Counted from the first letter of the stretch, positions 39,165 through 46,103 are shown. The stretch is DNA of 47,382 nt from JAICYJ01 sp045806525 (GCA_045806525.1 JBJMJD010000007.1:1-47382); one strand, 5' to 3'. Notes: a model not told the origin generated them from the letters alone. Numbers and translations: made by a program.

Positions 39165-39200
39165 ATGGCGGACGCTCCCCAGCGGTCGGCGTGCTGGTGA
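39165..39200 (+). CDS. Possible 11-residue leader peptide, translationally coupled
   Basis: ATG 39165 reads MADAPQRSACW and stops at TGA 39198-39200. That stop overlaps GTG 39197, an in-frame start of the following lipoprotein (GTGA). The ATG sits 6 nt after TACGAT, in the same geometry as true starts elsewhere in the window. I infer a leaderless mini-gene that delivers ribosomes to the main gene. It is too short to judge by composition; a chance frame or a sequencing frameshift is possible. Confidence 0.4.
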   Translation: MADAPQRSACW

Positions 39201-39982
39201 GACTGCGGACGGCCGCAGCGCTGATGCTGGTCACCGCGGGCTGCAGCTCCGCGAGCGTGGCGCAGCCGGTGTCGTCACCGCGGCAGAGTGAGCCGGTCAC
39301 CAAACCGTCTCCTGCCCGCCATCGCCAAGTCAACCACCACCAACGCCACCACGCGCGCCCGCCGTCGGCAACCCGGGGCGGCGGCGTGCCGGTCGTGGAC
39401 GTGCCGCGGCGATCACTCACGCGGGGGGTGGCGTTCGCAGTGGGCAAGGCGCGGATCTGCGTGTCAGGCTACTCGGCGTCGGTGCGAAACGTCCCACAGG
39501 CCGAGGCGACCGCGGTCTACGTTCGCTACGGCGTGGCGCACGTCCCGTATGTCCACGAGGTGGATCACCTCGTGTCCCTCGAGATCGGTGGGTCAAACGC
39601 GATCGCGAACCTCTGGCCCGAGCCCTACGCCGGCCGCTGGGGCGCACGCACCAAGGATGTTCTCGAGAACCGCCTGCATGAGCTGGTCTGCTCGGGGCGG
39701 CTCGCGTTGCGCACGGCGCAGCGGATCGAGGCGCGAGACTGGGTGGCAGCGTACCGGCGCTACGTGGGCGGCACTCCAAGGCCAGCCGGCGGCCCGTCCA
39801 CGCCGGCGGGTGGCTCGAGCGCGGGCGGCTTCTACGCCTCCAGCTTCGGCACGGCCAGCACCATCTACTGCGCCGATGACAGCGCCTGGCGGGAGCTCAG
39901 CACCAGATACCTCGAGCACTTCCGGACGTGGGCGGCTGCCCACCGGCGCTTCCCGGGCTATCACCTGCACCAGCCCTGCTAG
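39197..39982 (+). CDS. Secreted lipoprotein with HNH-nuclease-like domain
   Basis: About 261 residues (263 from GTG 39191). LRTAAALMLVTAGC is a lipoprotein signal with lipobox TAGC. A disordered Pro/His/Arg stretch follows. The domain has GVAHVPYVHEVDHLVSLEIGGSNAIANLWPEPYAGRWGARTKDVLENRLHELVCSG and AQRIEARDWVAAYRRYV: VDHLVSLEIGGSN..NLWPEP is an HNH/His-Me finger pattern with Asp-His as the general base and Asn. A Ser/Gly linker then leads to a C-terminal Cys-containing tail (YCADD ... LHQPC). A surface-anchored nuclease for DNA uptake, nutrition or competition is plausible, but activity is inferred from the motif. Confidence 0.75.
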   Translation: MRLRTAAALMLVTAGCSSASVAQPVSSPRQSEPVTKPSPARHRQVNHHQRHHARPPSATRGGGVPVVDVPRRSLTRGVAFAVGKARICVSGYSASVRNVPQAEATAVYVRYGVAHVPYVHEVDHLVSLEIGGSNAIANLWPEPYAGRWGARTKDVLENRLHELVCSGRLALRTAQRIEARDWVAAYRRYVGGTPRPAGGPSTPAGGSSAGGFYASSFGTASTIYCADDSAWRELSTRYLEHFRTWAAAHRRFPGYHLHQPC

Positions 39983-40004
39983 GAGGCGCGGAGAGCCGAT
40001 GCAG

Positions 40005-40010
40005 TACGCT
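40005..40010 (+). promoter_or_regulatory. -10 box TACGCT for the small membrane protein gene
   Basis: TACGCT ends 8 nt before GTG 40019. Confidence 0.45.
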
Positions 40011-40018
40011 GGCTGGCC

Positions 40019-40321
40019 GTGGAACCGATCCAGAACCCGCGGGCCCGCGCGCTTCGCATCCGGTTCGGCGTCTGCCTCGTGGTGGCCTCCTGGCTGCCGA
40101 TCGCGCAGATCACGATCTGGCTGGCCTCTGCGTCGAGCGGGCAGGCGGATCGCATCCGCGCCGTGATCTGGGGAATCCAGATCGTGGTCGGGCTGATCGG
40201 CGTGGCGGTCGCGGGCTCCCAGACGATTCAGGTGGCAAAGAGCGTTGGATGGCGGCGCGCGCCGGCTGCCGTCTGGCGGCTGATGCGCTCGCCTAACGCG
40301 CCGGTCGATCCGGCGCTCTGA
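40019..40321 (+). CDS. Small two-helix membrane protein, unknown function
   Basis: A protein of 100 residues that I do not recognise. A basic start (NPRARALRIRFG) leads into helix one (VCLVVASWLPIAQITIWLAS), a short loop with SGQADR, helix two (AVIWGIQIVVGLIGVAVAGS) and a basic cytoplasmic tail (VGWRRAPAAVWRLMRSPNAP). Both ends are expected inside. The coding style matches the neighbours, GTG 40019 is preceded by TACGCT, and there is no overlap with other genes; I think it is real. Nothing points to a function. Confidence 0.65.
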   Translation: MEPIQNPRARALRIRFGVCLVVASWLPIAQITIWLASASSGQADRIRAVIWGIQIVVGLIGVAVAGSQTIQVAKSVGWRRAPAAVWRLMRSPNAPVDPAL

Positions 40322-40406
40322 TGAGCGACGGCACCAGATCGGCGCGAGACGCGGTGGGATGCAAACCCGTAGCCGCTGACCATCCCGCGTGCGCGGATCT
40401 CCGAGG

Positions 40407-40478
40407 CTCCTCGGGCAGGACTCGAACCTGCAACCCTCCGGTTAACAGCCGGATGCTCTACCATTGAGCTACCGAGGA
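40407..40478 (-). tRNA. tRNA-Asn (GTT)
   Basis: 72 nt on the minus strand with a full cloverleaf. The acceptor is TCCTCGG/CCGAGGA, the D-arm GCTC..GAGC, the anticodon stem TCCGG/CCGGA with loop CTGTTAA (anticodon GTT), and the T-arm GCAGG TTCGAGT CCTGC. The discriminator is G and CCA is not encoded. Its G34 is a predicted target of the Tgt and QueA enzymes encoded in this window. Confidence 0.97.
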
Positions 40479-40490
40479 ATGGCTCGGTGC

Positions 40491-40496
40491 AGTCTA
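40491..40496 (-). promoter_or_regulatory. -10 box TAGACT for tRNA-Asn
   Basis: It lies 12 nt upstream of the mature tRNA 5' end on the minus strand. Confidence 0.45.
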
Positions 40497-40554
40497 CTAC
40501 CAGCCCCACCCTCGACGGTTGATCGGCGGCCGCCAAAGGGCGGTCGAGCAGGCG

Positions 40555-41466
40555 CTAGTCGATCAGGTGACGCAGGTCGGCGTGCTCGCCGGCCGCGGCC
40601 AGACGCCGCAGCGTGCGCGTCTCGATCTGGCGCACGCGCTCGCGGGTGACGCCGAATCGCCGGCCCACCTCTTCGAGCGTGTGCTGCTGACCGCCGCCGA
40701 GGCCGTAGCGCAGCTCCAGGATCGTCCGCTCGCGGTAGGGCAGCTCCGCGACCAGGTCGGCCACTCGCGTGTCGCGCTGCATCTCGGCCATGTCCTCGCC
40801 CGGCTTCAACAGACGCTCGTCCTCGATCAGCTCGCCCAGCTCGGTGGAGTCCTCGCCGACGGGTGCGGCCAGCGACACCGGCTCCTGCGACACGCGCCGC
40901 AGGTGCTCGATCTTTTCGGGCTTCAGCTCCATCGCCACGGCCAGCTCCTCGGTGGCGGGTGGCCGGCCCAGCTTCTGGGTCAGCTGCCGCTCGATCCGCG
41001 ACATGCGGTTGATCGTGTCCACGACCTGCGCCGGCACGCGGATGGTACGGCCCTGGTCGGCCAGCGCGCGTGTCACCGACTGGCGGATCCACCAGGTCGC
41101 GTACGTCGAGAAGCGATGGCCGAGCCGCCAGTCGTAGCGCTCGACCGCCTTCATCAGGCCGAGGTTGCCCTCCTGGATCAGATCCAGGAACGACAGGCCG
41201 CGGCCCGAGTAGCGCCGCGCCACCGACACCACCAGCCGCAGGTTCGACTCGATCAGCCGTTTGCGGGCGCGCTCGTCGCCGTGCTCCAGTGCCTTTGCCA
41301 GCGACACCTCCTCGGCCGCCGTCAGCAGCGGCACCTGGGAGATCTCGCGCAGGTACATCCCCACCGTGTCCTCGGTGGGACCAGGCGATGCCTCGAGCTT
41401 CAGCTCGAGCTCTTCCTCCTCGTCGACGACTGCGTCGTCGGCCTGCTCGGGAGCAAACTCCGACAT
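40555..41466 (-). CDS. rpoD: RNA polymerase sigma factor, sigma-70 group 1/2 (RpoD/SigA-like)
   Basis: A protein of 303 residues. After an acidic start (DDAVVDEEEELELKLE) come region 1.2 (DTVGMYLREISQVPLLTAAEEVSLAKALE), region 2 (RLIESNLRLVVSVARRYSGRGLSFLDLIQEGNLGLMKAVERYDWRLGHRFSTYATWWIRQSVTRAL), region 3 (RTIRVPAQVVDTINRMSRIERQLTQKLGR) and region 4 with TLEEVGRRFGVTRERVRQIETRTLRRL. Region 1.1 and the long acidic insert of larger housekeeping factors are missing. Its place after dgt-dnaG suggests the primary sigma factor; a group 2 factor is the alternative. ATG 41466 lies 29 bp after dnaG. Confidence 0.92.
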   Translation of the reverse strand: MSEFAPEQADDAVVDEEEELELKLEASPGPTEDTVGMYLREISQVPLLTAAEEVSLAKALEHGDERARKRLIESNLRLVVSVARRYSGRGLSFLDLIQEGNLGLMKAVERYDWRLGHRFSTYATWWIRQSVTRALADQGRTIRVPAQVVDTINRMSRIERQLTQKLGRPPATEELAVAMELKPEKIEHLRRVSQEPVSLAAPVGEDSTELGELIEDERLLKPGEDMAEMQRDTRVADLVAELPYRERTILELRYGLGGGQQHTLEEVGRRFGVTRERVRQIETRTLRRLAAAGEHADLRHLID

Positions 41467-41495
41467 CAAATGGGGCTGGGCTACCTTCGGGACGG

Positions 41496-43205
41496 TTAGC
41501 GAGACCGCAGGGTCTCGAGGATCGACAGCCGCAGCTCCTGCAGTTCCTGCAGACGTTGCTGCTGACTCAGAGACAAGTCGGCGTTTTGCTGCACGGTCTT
41601 TAGCTCGTCCTCCGTCCGGCGCAGGCGGAGCTTCCAGAACAGCTCCTCGAGCACGGCCTCGGATGTTGCTTCCTGCGACGCCACAGCCATCAGCTCGGCG
41701 ATGATCGGTTGAGATGCCCTGTCCTCCTCCGGAGCGAGCTCGCCGGCCAGCTGCCGGCGAACAACCATCGCGGCGTGCCACCGCGACGGTTCTGCGAAGT
41801 GTGCCACATCCAGAGAATCAAGCAAGTCAAGCCCCCGCTTGGGGAACTCCAAGCAGAGGCCTAAGAACAGCTTCTCGTCGCGCTCACGGGGCGACATCCG
41901 TACGCGGGAGATGGTCGTGGAACCGTCGCTGCGACGACCCTCCTGCTGGCCGGTCGTGAGCCGCGCCGTGAGGTCGTCTGACAGCTCGAGGCGGTCGGCA
42001 ACCGTGCGCACGAGATCGTCACGCTCGACCGATGGCTGCGCGGCGGCCAGCAGCGCCCGCACCCGCTGGTAGCGCTCGTCGCGGGTGCCGCCGTCGTCCA
42101 GCGCCAGCCCGACACGGTAGGTCAGATATGGCTGCGCGGCGTCCAGCGCCTCCTGAAACGCGCCTGACCCGTCGCCGGCCACCTCCGCCGGATCGCGGCC
42201 ACCTGGAAGCCGTACGATCCGCACGTTCAGGCCCTTCGAGCGGGCCAGGTCCATTCCCCGCAGCGATGCCTCGCGGCCTGCGGCGTCGGCATCGAAGGCC
42301 AGCAGCACCGTGGAGCAGAGCCTGCGAAGCTCGGTCACCTGACCCTCCGTCAGCGCCGTGCCCATCGAGGCCACAGCACGATCGATGCCGTGCTGGTGCA
42401 GCATGATCACGTCGGTGTAGCCCTCGACCACGATCGCCGCGCCGTCACGGGCGATGCCGCGGCGCGCGTGGTCGAGGCCGTACAGGATGTCGCTCTTGCG
42501 GAAGATCGCCCCGTCCGAGGTGTTCAGGTACTTGGGCGGGCGGCCACCCGGCATCTGGCGGGCGCCGAAGCCGCGCACGCGCCCGCGTGCGTCCGTCAGG
42601 GGGAACATCAACCGCTCCCGGAACCGGTCACCCCCACGTACGGCCAGGCCCGCCTGTGACAGCTCGCCGACCGTGAACGTGCGGGCCAGCGCCGCCTTCT
42701 GCACGCGGTCGGGAGCCGCGGATGCGTACCCGAGGCGGAACATGTCGGCGCTCTCACGTGTGATTCCGCGCTGCTCGAGGTAGCTGCGCGCAGGCTCCGC
42801 CTCCACCGCATCCCACAGGAACCGCTGGTAGAAGCTGGCGGTCGTGTCGAGCAGCTTCAGCAGGCGCTCCCGCTCGGCCCTGCGCCGGTCGGCGTCGGGC
42901 GAGGTCTCCTCGTACTCGAGGGTGACGGCATAGCGGTCGGCCAGCCACTCCACCGCGCCGGCGAAGTCGAGCGCCTCCGTCTCCTGCACGAAGCGGATCG
43001 CGTCGCCCTTGGCCTGGCACCCGAAGCAGTAGTAGACCTTGGTCAGCGGGTTGACCCAGAACGATCCGGTGCGCTCGTCGTGGAACGGGCAGCGACCCCG
43101 CCACTCGCCGCCCGACCGCTTCATCTGCGTCCGCCCGGACACCAGGTCGATCATGTCGACGGCCTCCTTGACGGCCTCGACGCTCTCGTGCTTGATCAGG
43201 GTCAT
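41496..43205 (-). CDS. dnaG: DNA primase DnaG
   Basis: A protein of 569 residues. The CHC2 zinc finger is C39-x2-H42 ... C60-x2-C63 (CPFHDERTGSFWVNPLTKVYYCFGC). The RNA-polymerase core includes RLMFPLTDARGRVRGFGARQM and KYLNTSDGAIFRKSDILYGLDHA, and the TOPRIM site is AIVVEGYTDVIML with LLAFDADAAGREASLRGMDLA. A C-terminal helical part for helicase contact follows. It makes RNA primers at the replication fork. It overlaps dgt by 4 bp and is followed by the sigma factor, a classic macromolecular-synthesis arrangement. Confidence 0.97.
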   Translation of the reverse strand: MTLIKHESVEAVKEAVDMIDLVSGRTQMKRSGGEWRGRCPFHDERTGSFWVNPLTKVYYCFGCQAKGDAIRFVQETEALDFAGAVEWLADRYAVTLEYEETSPDADRRRAERERLLKLLDTTASFYQRFLWDAVEAEPARSYLEQRGITRESADMFRLGYASAAPDRVQKAALARTFTVGELSQAGLAVRGGDRFRERLMFPLTDARGRVRGFGARQMPGGRPPKYLNTSDGAIFRKSDILYGLDHARRGIARDGAAIVVEGYTDVIMLHQHGIDRAVASMGTALTEGQVTELRRLCSTVLLAFDADAAGREASLRGMDLARSKGLNVRIVRLPGGRDPAEVAGDGSGAFQEALDAAQPYLTYRVGLALDDGGTRDERYQRVRALLAAAQPSVERDDLVRTVADRLELSDDLTARLTTGQQEGRRSDGSTTISRVRMSPRERDEKLFLGLCLEFPKRGLDLLDSLDVAHFAEPSRWHAAMVVRRQLAGELAPEEDRASQPIIAELMAVASQEATSEAVLEELFWKLRLRRTEDELKTVQQNADLSLSQQQRLQELQELRLSILETLRSR

Positions 43206-44209
43206 CGCGGCGCGAGCAGTTCGTCGTAGGCGCGGATGCAGTAACGGTCGGTCATGCCGGCGACCCAATCGGTGGCGCGGGTCACGTCGTCGCCGTCGCC
43301 CGGCAGGTCGTCGGCCGCCGCGATGTAGTGCACGAGCAGCGCCTCCACCATGTCGGCCGCGGCCACCGTCTCACGCCGGGCGATCGGGCCGAGGTAGACG
43401 TTCTCGAACATGAACGAGCGCAGCGCCAGGAGCGCCTCGGCCATCGGCCGCGACTGGTGCACCTCGCCGGCCGTCTCCGAGTGCTCGACCAGGTCGTGCA
43501 CGAGCGCGTCGATCCGCTCCGACGCGGTATCGCCCAGCAGGGCGACCGGCTCCGGCGGCAGCTGCCGCTCGTCCAGGATCCCCGCCCGCAGCGCATCGTC
43601 GATGTCGTGGTTGACGTAGGCGAAGCGGTCGACCAGGCGCACGATCCCGCCCTCGAACGTGCTGGGCATGCCGGCCCCCGTGTGGTTGAGGATCCCGTCG
43701 CGCACCTCCAGCGTCAGGTTCAGGCCGCGGCCGTCGTGCTCGAGCACGTCCACGATCCGCAGTGAGTGCTGGTTGTGCCGGAAGCGGCGGTCGTAGCGGC
43801 GCAGGACCCGGTCGATCGCCTCCTCGCCGGTGTGGCCGAACGGCGCGTGCCCGAGGTCGTGGCCCAGTGCGACCGCCTCGGCCAGGTCCTCGTTCAGGCG
43901 TAGCGCACGGGCCACGCCCCGGGCGATCCCGGAGACCTCCAGCGTGTGCGTGAGCCGGGTGCGGAAGTGGTCGCCCTGCGGGGCGATGAACACCTGGGTC
44001 TTCTGCTTGAGCCGGCGAAACGCCTTGCAGTGAACGATCCGGTCGCGGTCGCGTTGGAAGGGCGTGCGCAGCGAGCAGTCCTCGTCGTCGGGGCGCAACC
44101 GGCCGGCACCGCCGTAGGAACGCACGGCCAGGGGGGACAGCGACGCCTCCTCAACCGAGGCGATGTGGGAGGCGAAGCGCTCCGCGACGGGTCCTGAGCG
44201 GTGGGTCAT
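43202..44209 (-). CDS. dgt: Deoxyguanosinetriphosphate triphosphohydrolase-like protein
   Basis: A protein of 335 residues of the HD superfamily. DCSLRTPFQRDRDRIVHCKAFRRLKQKTQVFIAPQGDHFRTRLTHTLEVSGIARGVARAL gives the first His, AVALGHDLGHAPFGHTGEEAI the HD pair, and VNHDIDDALRAG the last Asp. Dgt enzymes split dNTPs into the deoxynucleoside and triphosphate. It lies first in dgt-dnaG-sigma. ATG 44209 has TAGGAT 7 nt upstream. A longer frame to 44848 is out-of-frame reading of the neighbouring SDR region and is rejected. Confidence 0.95.
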   Translation of the reverse strand: MTHRSGPVAERFASHIASVEEASLSPLAVRSYGGAGRLRPDDEDCSLRTPFQRDRDRIVHCKAFRRLKQKTQVFIAPQGDHFRTRLTHTLEVSGIARGVARALRLNEDLAEAVALGHDLGHAPFGHTGEEAIDRVLRRYDRRFRHNQHSLRIVDVLEHDGRGLNLTLEVRDGILNHTGAGMPSTFEGGIVRLVDRFAYVNHDIDDALRAGILDERQLPPEPVALLGDTASERIDALVHDLVEHSETAGEVHQSRPMAEALLALRSFMFENVYLGPIARRETVAAADMVEALLVHYIAAADDLPGDGDDVTRATDWVAGMTDRYCIRAYDELLAPR

Positions 44210-44216
44210 CGCGTGA

Positions 44217-44222
44217 ATCCTA
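44217..44222 (-). promoter_or_regulatory. -10 box TAGGAT for dgt-dnaG-sigma
   Basis: Minus strand reads TAGGAT, TCACGCG, ATG 44209: a 7-nt gap. Confidence 0.55.
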
Positions 44223-44259
44223 CGCTGGTCACCCAAGCGGAAGGATCTCGAAAGCGCCG

Positions 44260-45033
44260 CTAAAGGATCACAGGTACCGTGCCGCCGTCCGCGCTCCAGG
44301 CGGCGCCGGTCACGTACGAGGACCGCGGCGAGCACAGGAAGGCGATCACCGCCGCGATCTCCTCGGGTTCGGCCATACGCTTCAGCGGCCGTCCCGCCGC
44401 CACCGACTCGAGCACCTGCTCGCGGTCTTTGCCGGACGCGGCCGCGGTCTGGTCGGCCAGCCCACCCGGCGCCAGCCAGGCCGGCGACAGCGTCGGGCCG
44501 GGAGTGACGGCGTTGCAGCGGATGCCGTCGCCGGCGTGGACGTCGGCCACCAGCCGCGACAGCGACAGCAGCGCGGCCTTCGTCACCGAGTACTCCGGCA
44601 TGCCGGCGCTGGGCCGCTTTCCCGAGGTCGACGAGACGTTGACGATGGCGGCGTGCTCGGATTCGCACAGGTGTGGAAGCGCCGCTCGGATGCAGCGCAC
44701 GCAGCTCATCACGTTCGTGTCCCACGCGGCCTGCCAGTGGCTGTCGTCGACCTGGTCGAGGGGCCGGATCTGGGCGACGCCGACGTTGTTGACCAGCACG
44801 TCCAGGCCGTCCAGCGCCTCGGCGGCCTCGGCCACCGCAGTGCCGCACCCTGCCGCCGTGGCCAGGTCGGCGGCGACCGCGGCGGCGCCGATCCGCTTGG
44901 CCTCCTGCTGCGGGCTACGGGATGCGATCGCCACCCGGGCGCCGTCAGCGATCAGGAGCTCCGCTGTGGCCAGGCCGATTCCGGCGCTGCCACCGGTCAC
45001 CAGCACCCGGAGATCGCGAAGCTGCAAGTCCAT
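44260..45033 (-). CDS. Short-chain dehydrogenase/reductase
   Basis: A protein of 257 residues, classical SDR. The cofactor motif is VLVTGGSAGIGLATAELL, then VLVNNVGVAQ, and the catalytic set is Ser in IVNVSSTSGKRPS with Tyr-x3-Lys in PEYSVTKAALLSL. The C-terminus (EPEEIAAVIAFLCSPRSSYVTGAAWSADGGTVP) is the standard FabG-like end. IASRSPQQ after strand two, with Arg following the acidic position, suggests NADP(H). The substrate is unknown. ATG 45033 is chosen because the -10 box TATGAT overlaps the upstream ATGs at 45045 and 45048. Confidence 0.92.
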   Translation of the reverse strand: MDLQLRDLRVLVTGGSAGIGLATAELLIADGARVAIASRSPQQEAKRIGAAAVAADLATAAGCGTAVAEAAEALDGLDVLVNNVGVAQIRPLDQVDDSHWQAAWDTNVMSCVRCIRAALPHLCESEHAAIVNVSSTSGKRPSAGMPEYSVTKAALLSLSRLVADVHAGDGIRCNAVTPGPTLSPAWLAPGGLADQTAAASGKDREQVLESVAAGRPLKRMAEPEEIAAVIAFLCSPRSSYVTGAAWSADGGTVPVIL

Positions 45034-45043
45034 CTGAACCGGC

Positions 45044-45053
45044 ATCATATGAT
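45044..45053. promoter_or_regulatory. Palindromic bidirectional -10 element ATCATATGAT
   Basis: The 10-bp perfect palindrome contains TATGAT on both strands. On the plus strand it ends 7 nt before ATG 45061 (histidine phosphatase). On the minus strand it ends 10 nt before ATG 45033 (SDR). Two divergent genes thus appear to share one symmetric -10 core. Confidence 0.55.
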
Positions 45054-45060
45054 GGTCGGC

Positions 45061-45681
45061 ATGACCCAGCTGCTCGTCGCCCGCCACGGCGAAACCGACT
45101 GGAACCGTGAGGGGCGCTGGCAGGGCCACGGTGGCCCCGGCCTGAACGAGACCGGCCGCCGGCAGGCGCACGCGCTGGCCGGGCGCCTCGGCGGCCTCCA
45201 GATCGACGCCCTCTACACCAGCGACCTTGCCAGGGCGGTGGAGACGGCCGAGATCCTGGCCGCGAGAATCGGACGCACCCCCATGCTCGAGCGGGGGCTG
45301 CGAGAGGTCGACAACGGCGACTGGCGCGGGCTTACACGCGCCCAGGTGCGGGGGCGCGACCCGGCGGGCTACCGGCGCTGGCTGAACGGGGAGCCCGGCT
45401 GGAACGGCGGGGAGACCTACGAGGATATGCACCGGCGCGTGATCGAGACCGTCCAGCGGCTGCTGGATGCGCACCGCCGCGGCCGGATCCTGGTCGTGTC
45501 GCACGGCGGCGCCGTCCGCGCGATCGTCGCGCATGCGGCCGGGCTACCGGGGCACGACCGCCGACACATCGATGGCGCCGGCAACTGCAGCCTGACCACG
45601 GTCACCACCGCTCGCCGCTCGCTGCGGCTGGTGGGGTTCAACGATATCGGGCACCTGATCGGGGTGGCCGGGCTCTGCTAG
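45061..45681 (+). CDS. Histidine phosphatase family protein (phosphoglycerate-mutase-like)
   Basis: A protein of 206 residues. The phosphohistidine motif is LLVARHGETDWNREGRWQGHG (about 4-24), then LYTSDLARAVETAEIL, LREVDNGDWRGLTR (acid) and VVSHGGAVRAIVAHAAG with the second His. The family includes broad-specificity phosphatases, cobalamin CobC and phosphoglycerate mutases; the short GDWRGLT type leans to phosphatase. The substrate is unknown. It starts 7 nt after TATGAT with no ribosome site. Confidence 0.92.
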   Translation: MTQLLVARHGETDWNREGRWQGHGGPGLNETGRRQAHALAGRLGGLQIDALYTSDLARAVETAEILAARIGRTPMLERGLREVDNGDWRGLTRAQVRGRDPAGYRRWLNGEPGWNGGETYEDMHRRVIETVQRLLDAHRRGRILVVSHGGAVRAIVAHAAGLPGHDRRHIDGAGNCSLTTVTTARRSLRLVGFNDIGHLIGVAGLC

Positions 45682-45684
45682 GGT
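45679..45684 (+). promoter_or_regulatory. -10 box TAGGGT for the 79-residue protein gene
   Basis: It overlaps the TAG stop of the phosphatase gene and ends 9 nt before GTG 45694. Confidence 0.4.
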
Positions 45685-45693
45685 GACGCGCAG

Positions 45694-45933
45694 GTGGACG
45701 ACTACACCTCGAAATACAAGGGCGAGACGGTCGAGCTGGCGATGTTCGGGGGCGAGTACCAGGACGGCGTGCTGACCGCCTACTGCCTGATCGAGGACAT
45801 CCCCCACATCGAGCTGAACGGCCACATCCTGGTGCCGCTGCAGAACGTCGCCAGCCTGCACTGCAGCGGACGCTGCGACGCGCAGGGCGACTGGCCGCCA
45901 CGGGGACTGCTCGACGAGGAGGACGGCGCCTAG
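45694..45933 (+). CDS. Small acidic cytoplasmic protein, unknown function
   Basis: A protein of 79 residues that I do not recognise. It reads DDYTSKYKGETVELAMFGGEYQDGVLTAYCLIEDIPHIELNGHILVPLQNV, a pattern of short strands, then a tail with two cysteines (LHCSGRC) and an acidic end (DEEDGA). There is no signal or membrane segment. GTG 45694 lies 12 bp after the phosphatase stop, so it may share that transcript or use TAGGGT. Codon use is normal for the window. It ends 17 bp before the terminator hairpin. Confidence 0.65.
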   Translation: MDDYTSKYKGETVELAMFGGEYQDGVLTAYCLIEDIPHIELNGHILVPLQNVASLHCSGRCDAQGDWPPRGLLDEEDGA

Positions 45934-45950
45934 AGGCGACCGTTAACACC

Positions 45951-45979
45951 GAAAGGGCACCCTTGTGGGGTGCCCTTTC
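45951..45979. terminator. Strong hairpin between convergent units (rRNA operon terminator)
   Basis: A perfect 12-bp stem, GAAAGGGCACCC (45951-45962) with GGGTGCCCTTTC (45968-45979), and 5-nt loop. It lies 8 bp beyond the 5S rRNA 3' end and 17 bp beyond the plus-strand gene, so it can stop transcription both ways. There is no long T-run on either side. Confidence 0.8.
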
Positions 45980-45987
45980 ACGGATAA

Positions 45988-46103
45988 TCCGGCGGCGACC
46001 TACTCTCCCAGGCCCTTGCGGGCCAAGTACCATCGGCGCTGAGAGGCTTAACTGCTCTGTTCGGAATGGGAAGAGGTGTATCCCTCTCGCTATGACCACC
46101 GGA
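45988..46103 (-). rRNA. rrf: 5S rRNA
   Basis: About 116 nt. The terminal helix is TCCGGTGG with CCGCCGGA, and the conserved CCCATTCCGAACAG and GGCCTGGGAGAGTAGGTCGCCGCC blocks are present on the minus strand. The ends are set by the helix and could move by 1-2 nt. Confidence 0.95.

Noticed and set aside
40228..40536. A minus-strand frame reading SSMVEHPAVNRRVAGSSPARG
   Set aside because: This peptide is a well-known artefact of translating a tRNA-Asn gene; the real feature is the tRNA.
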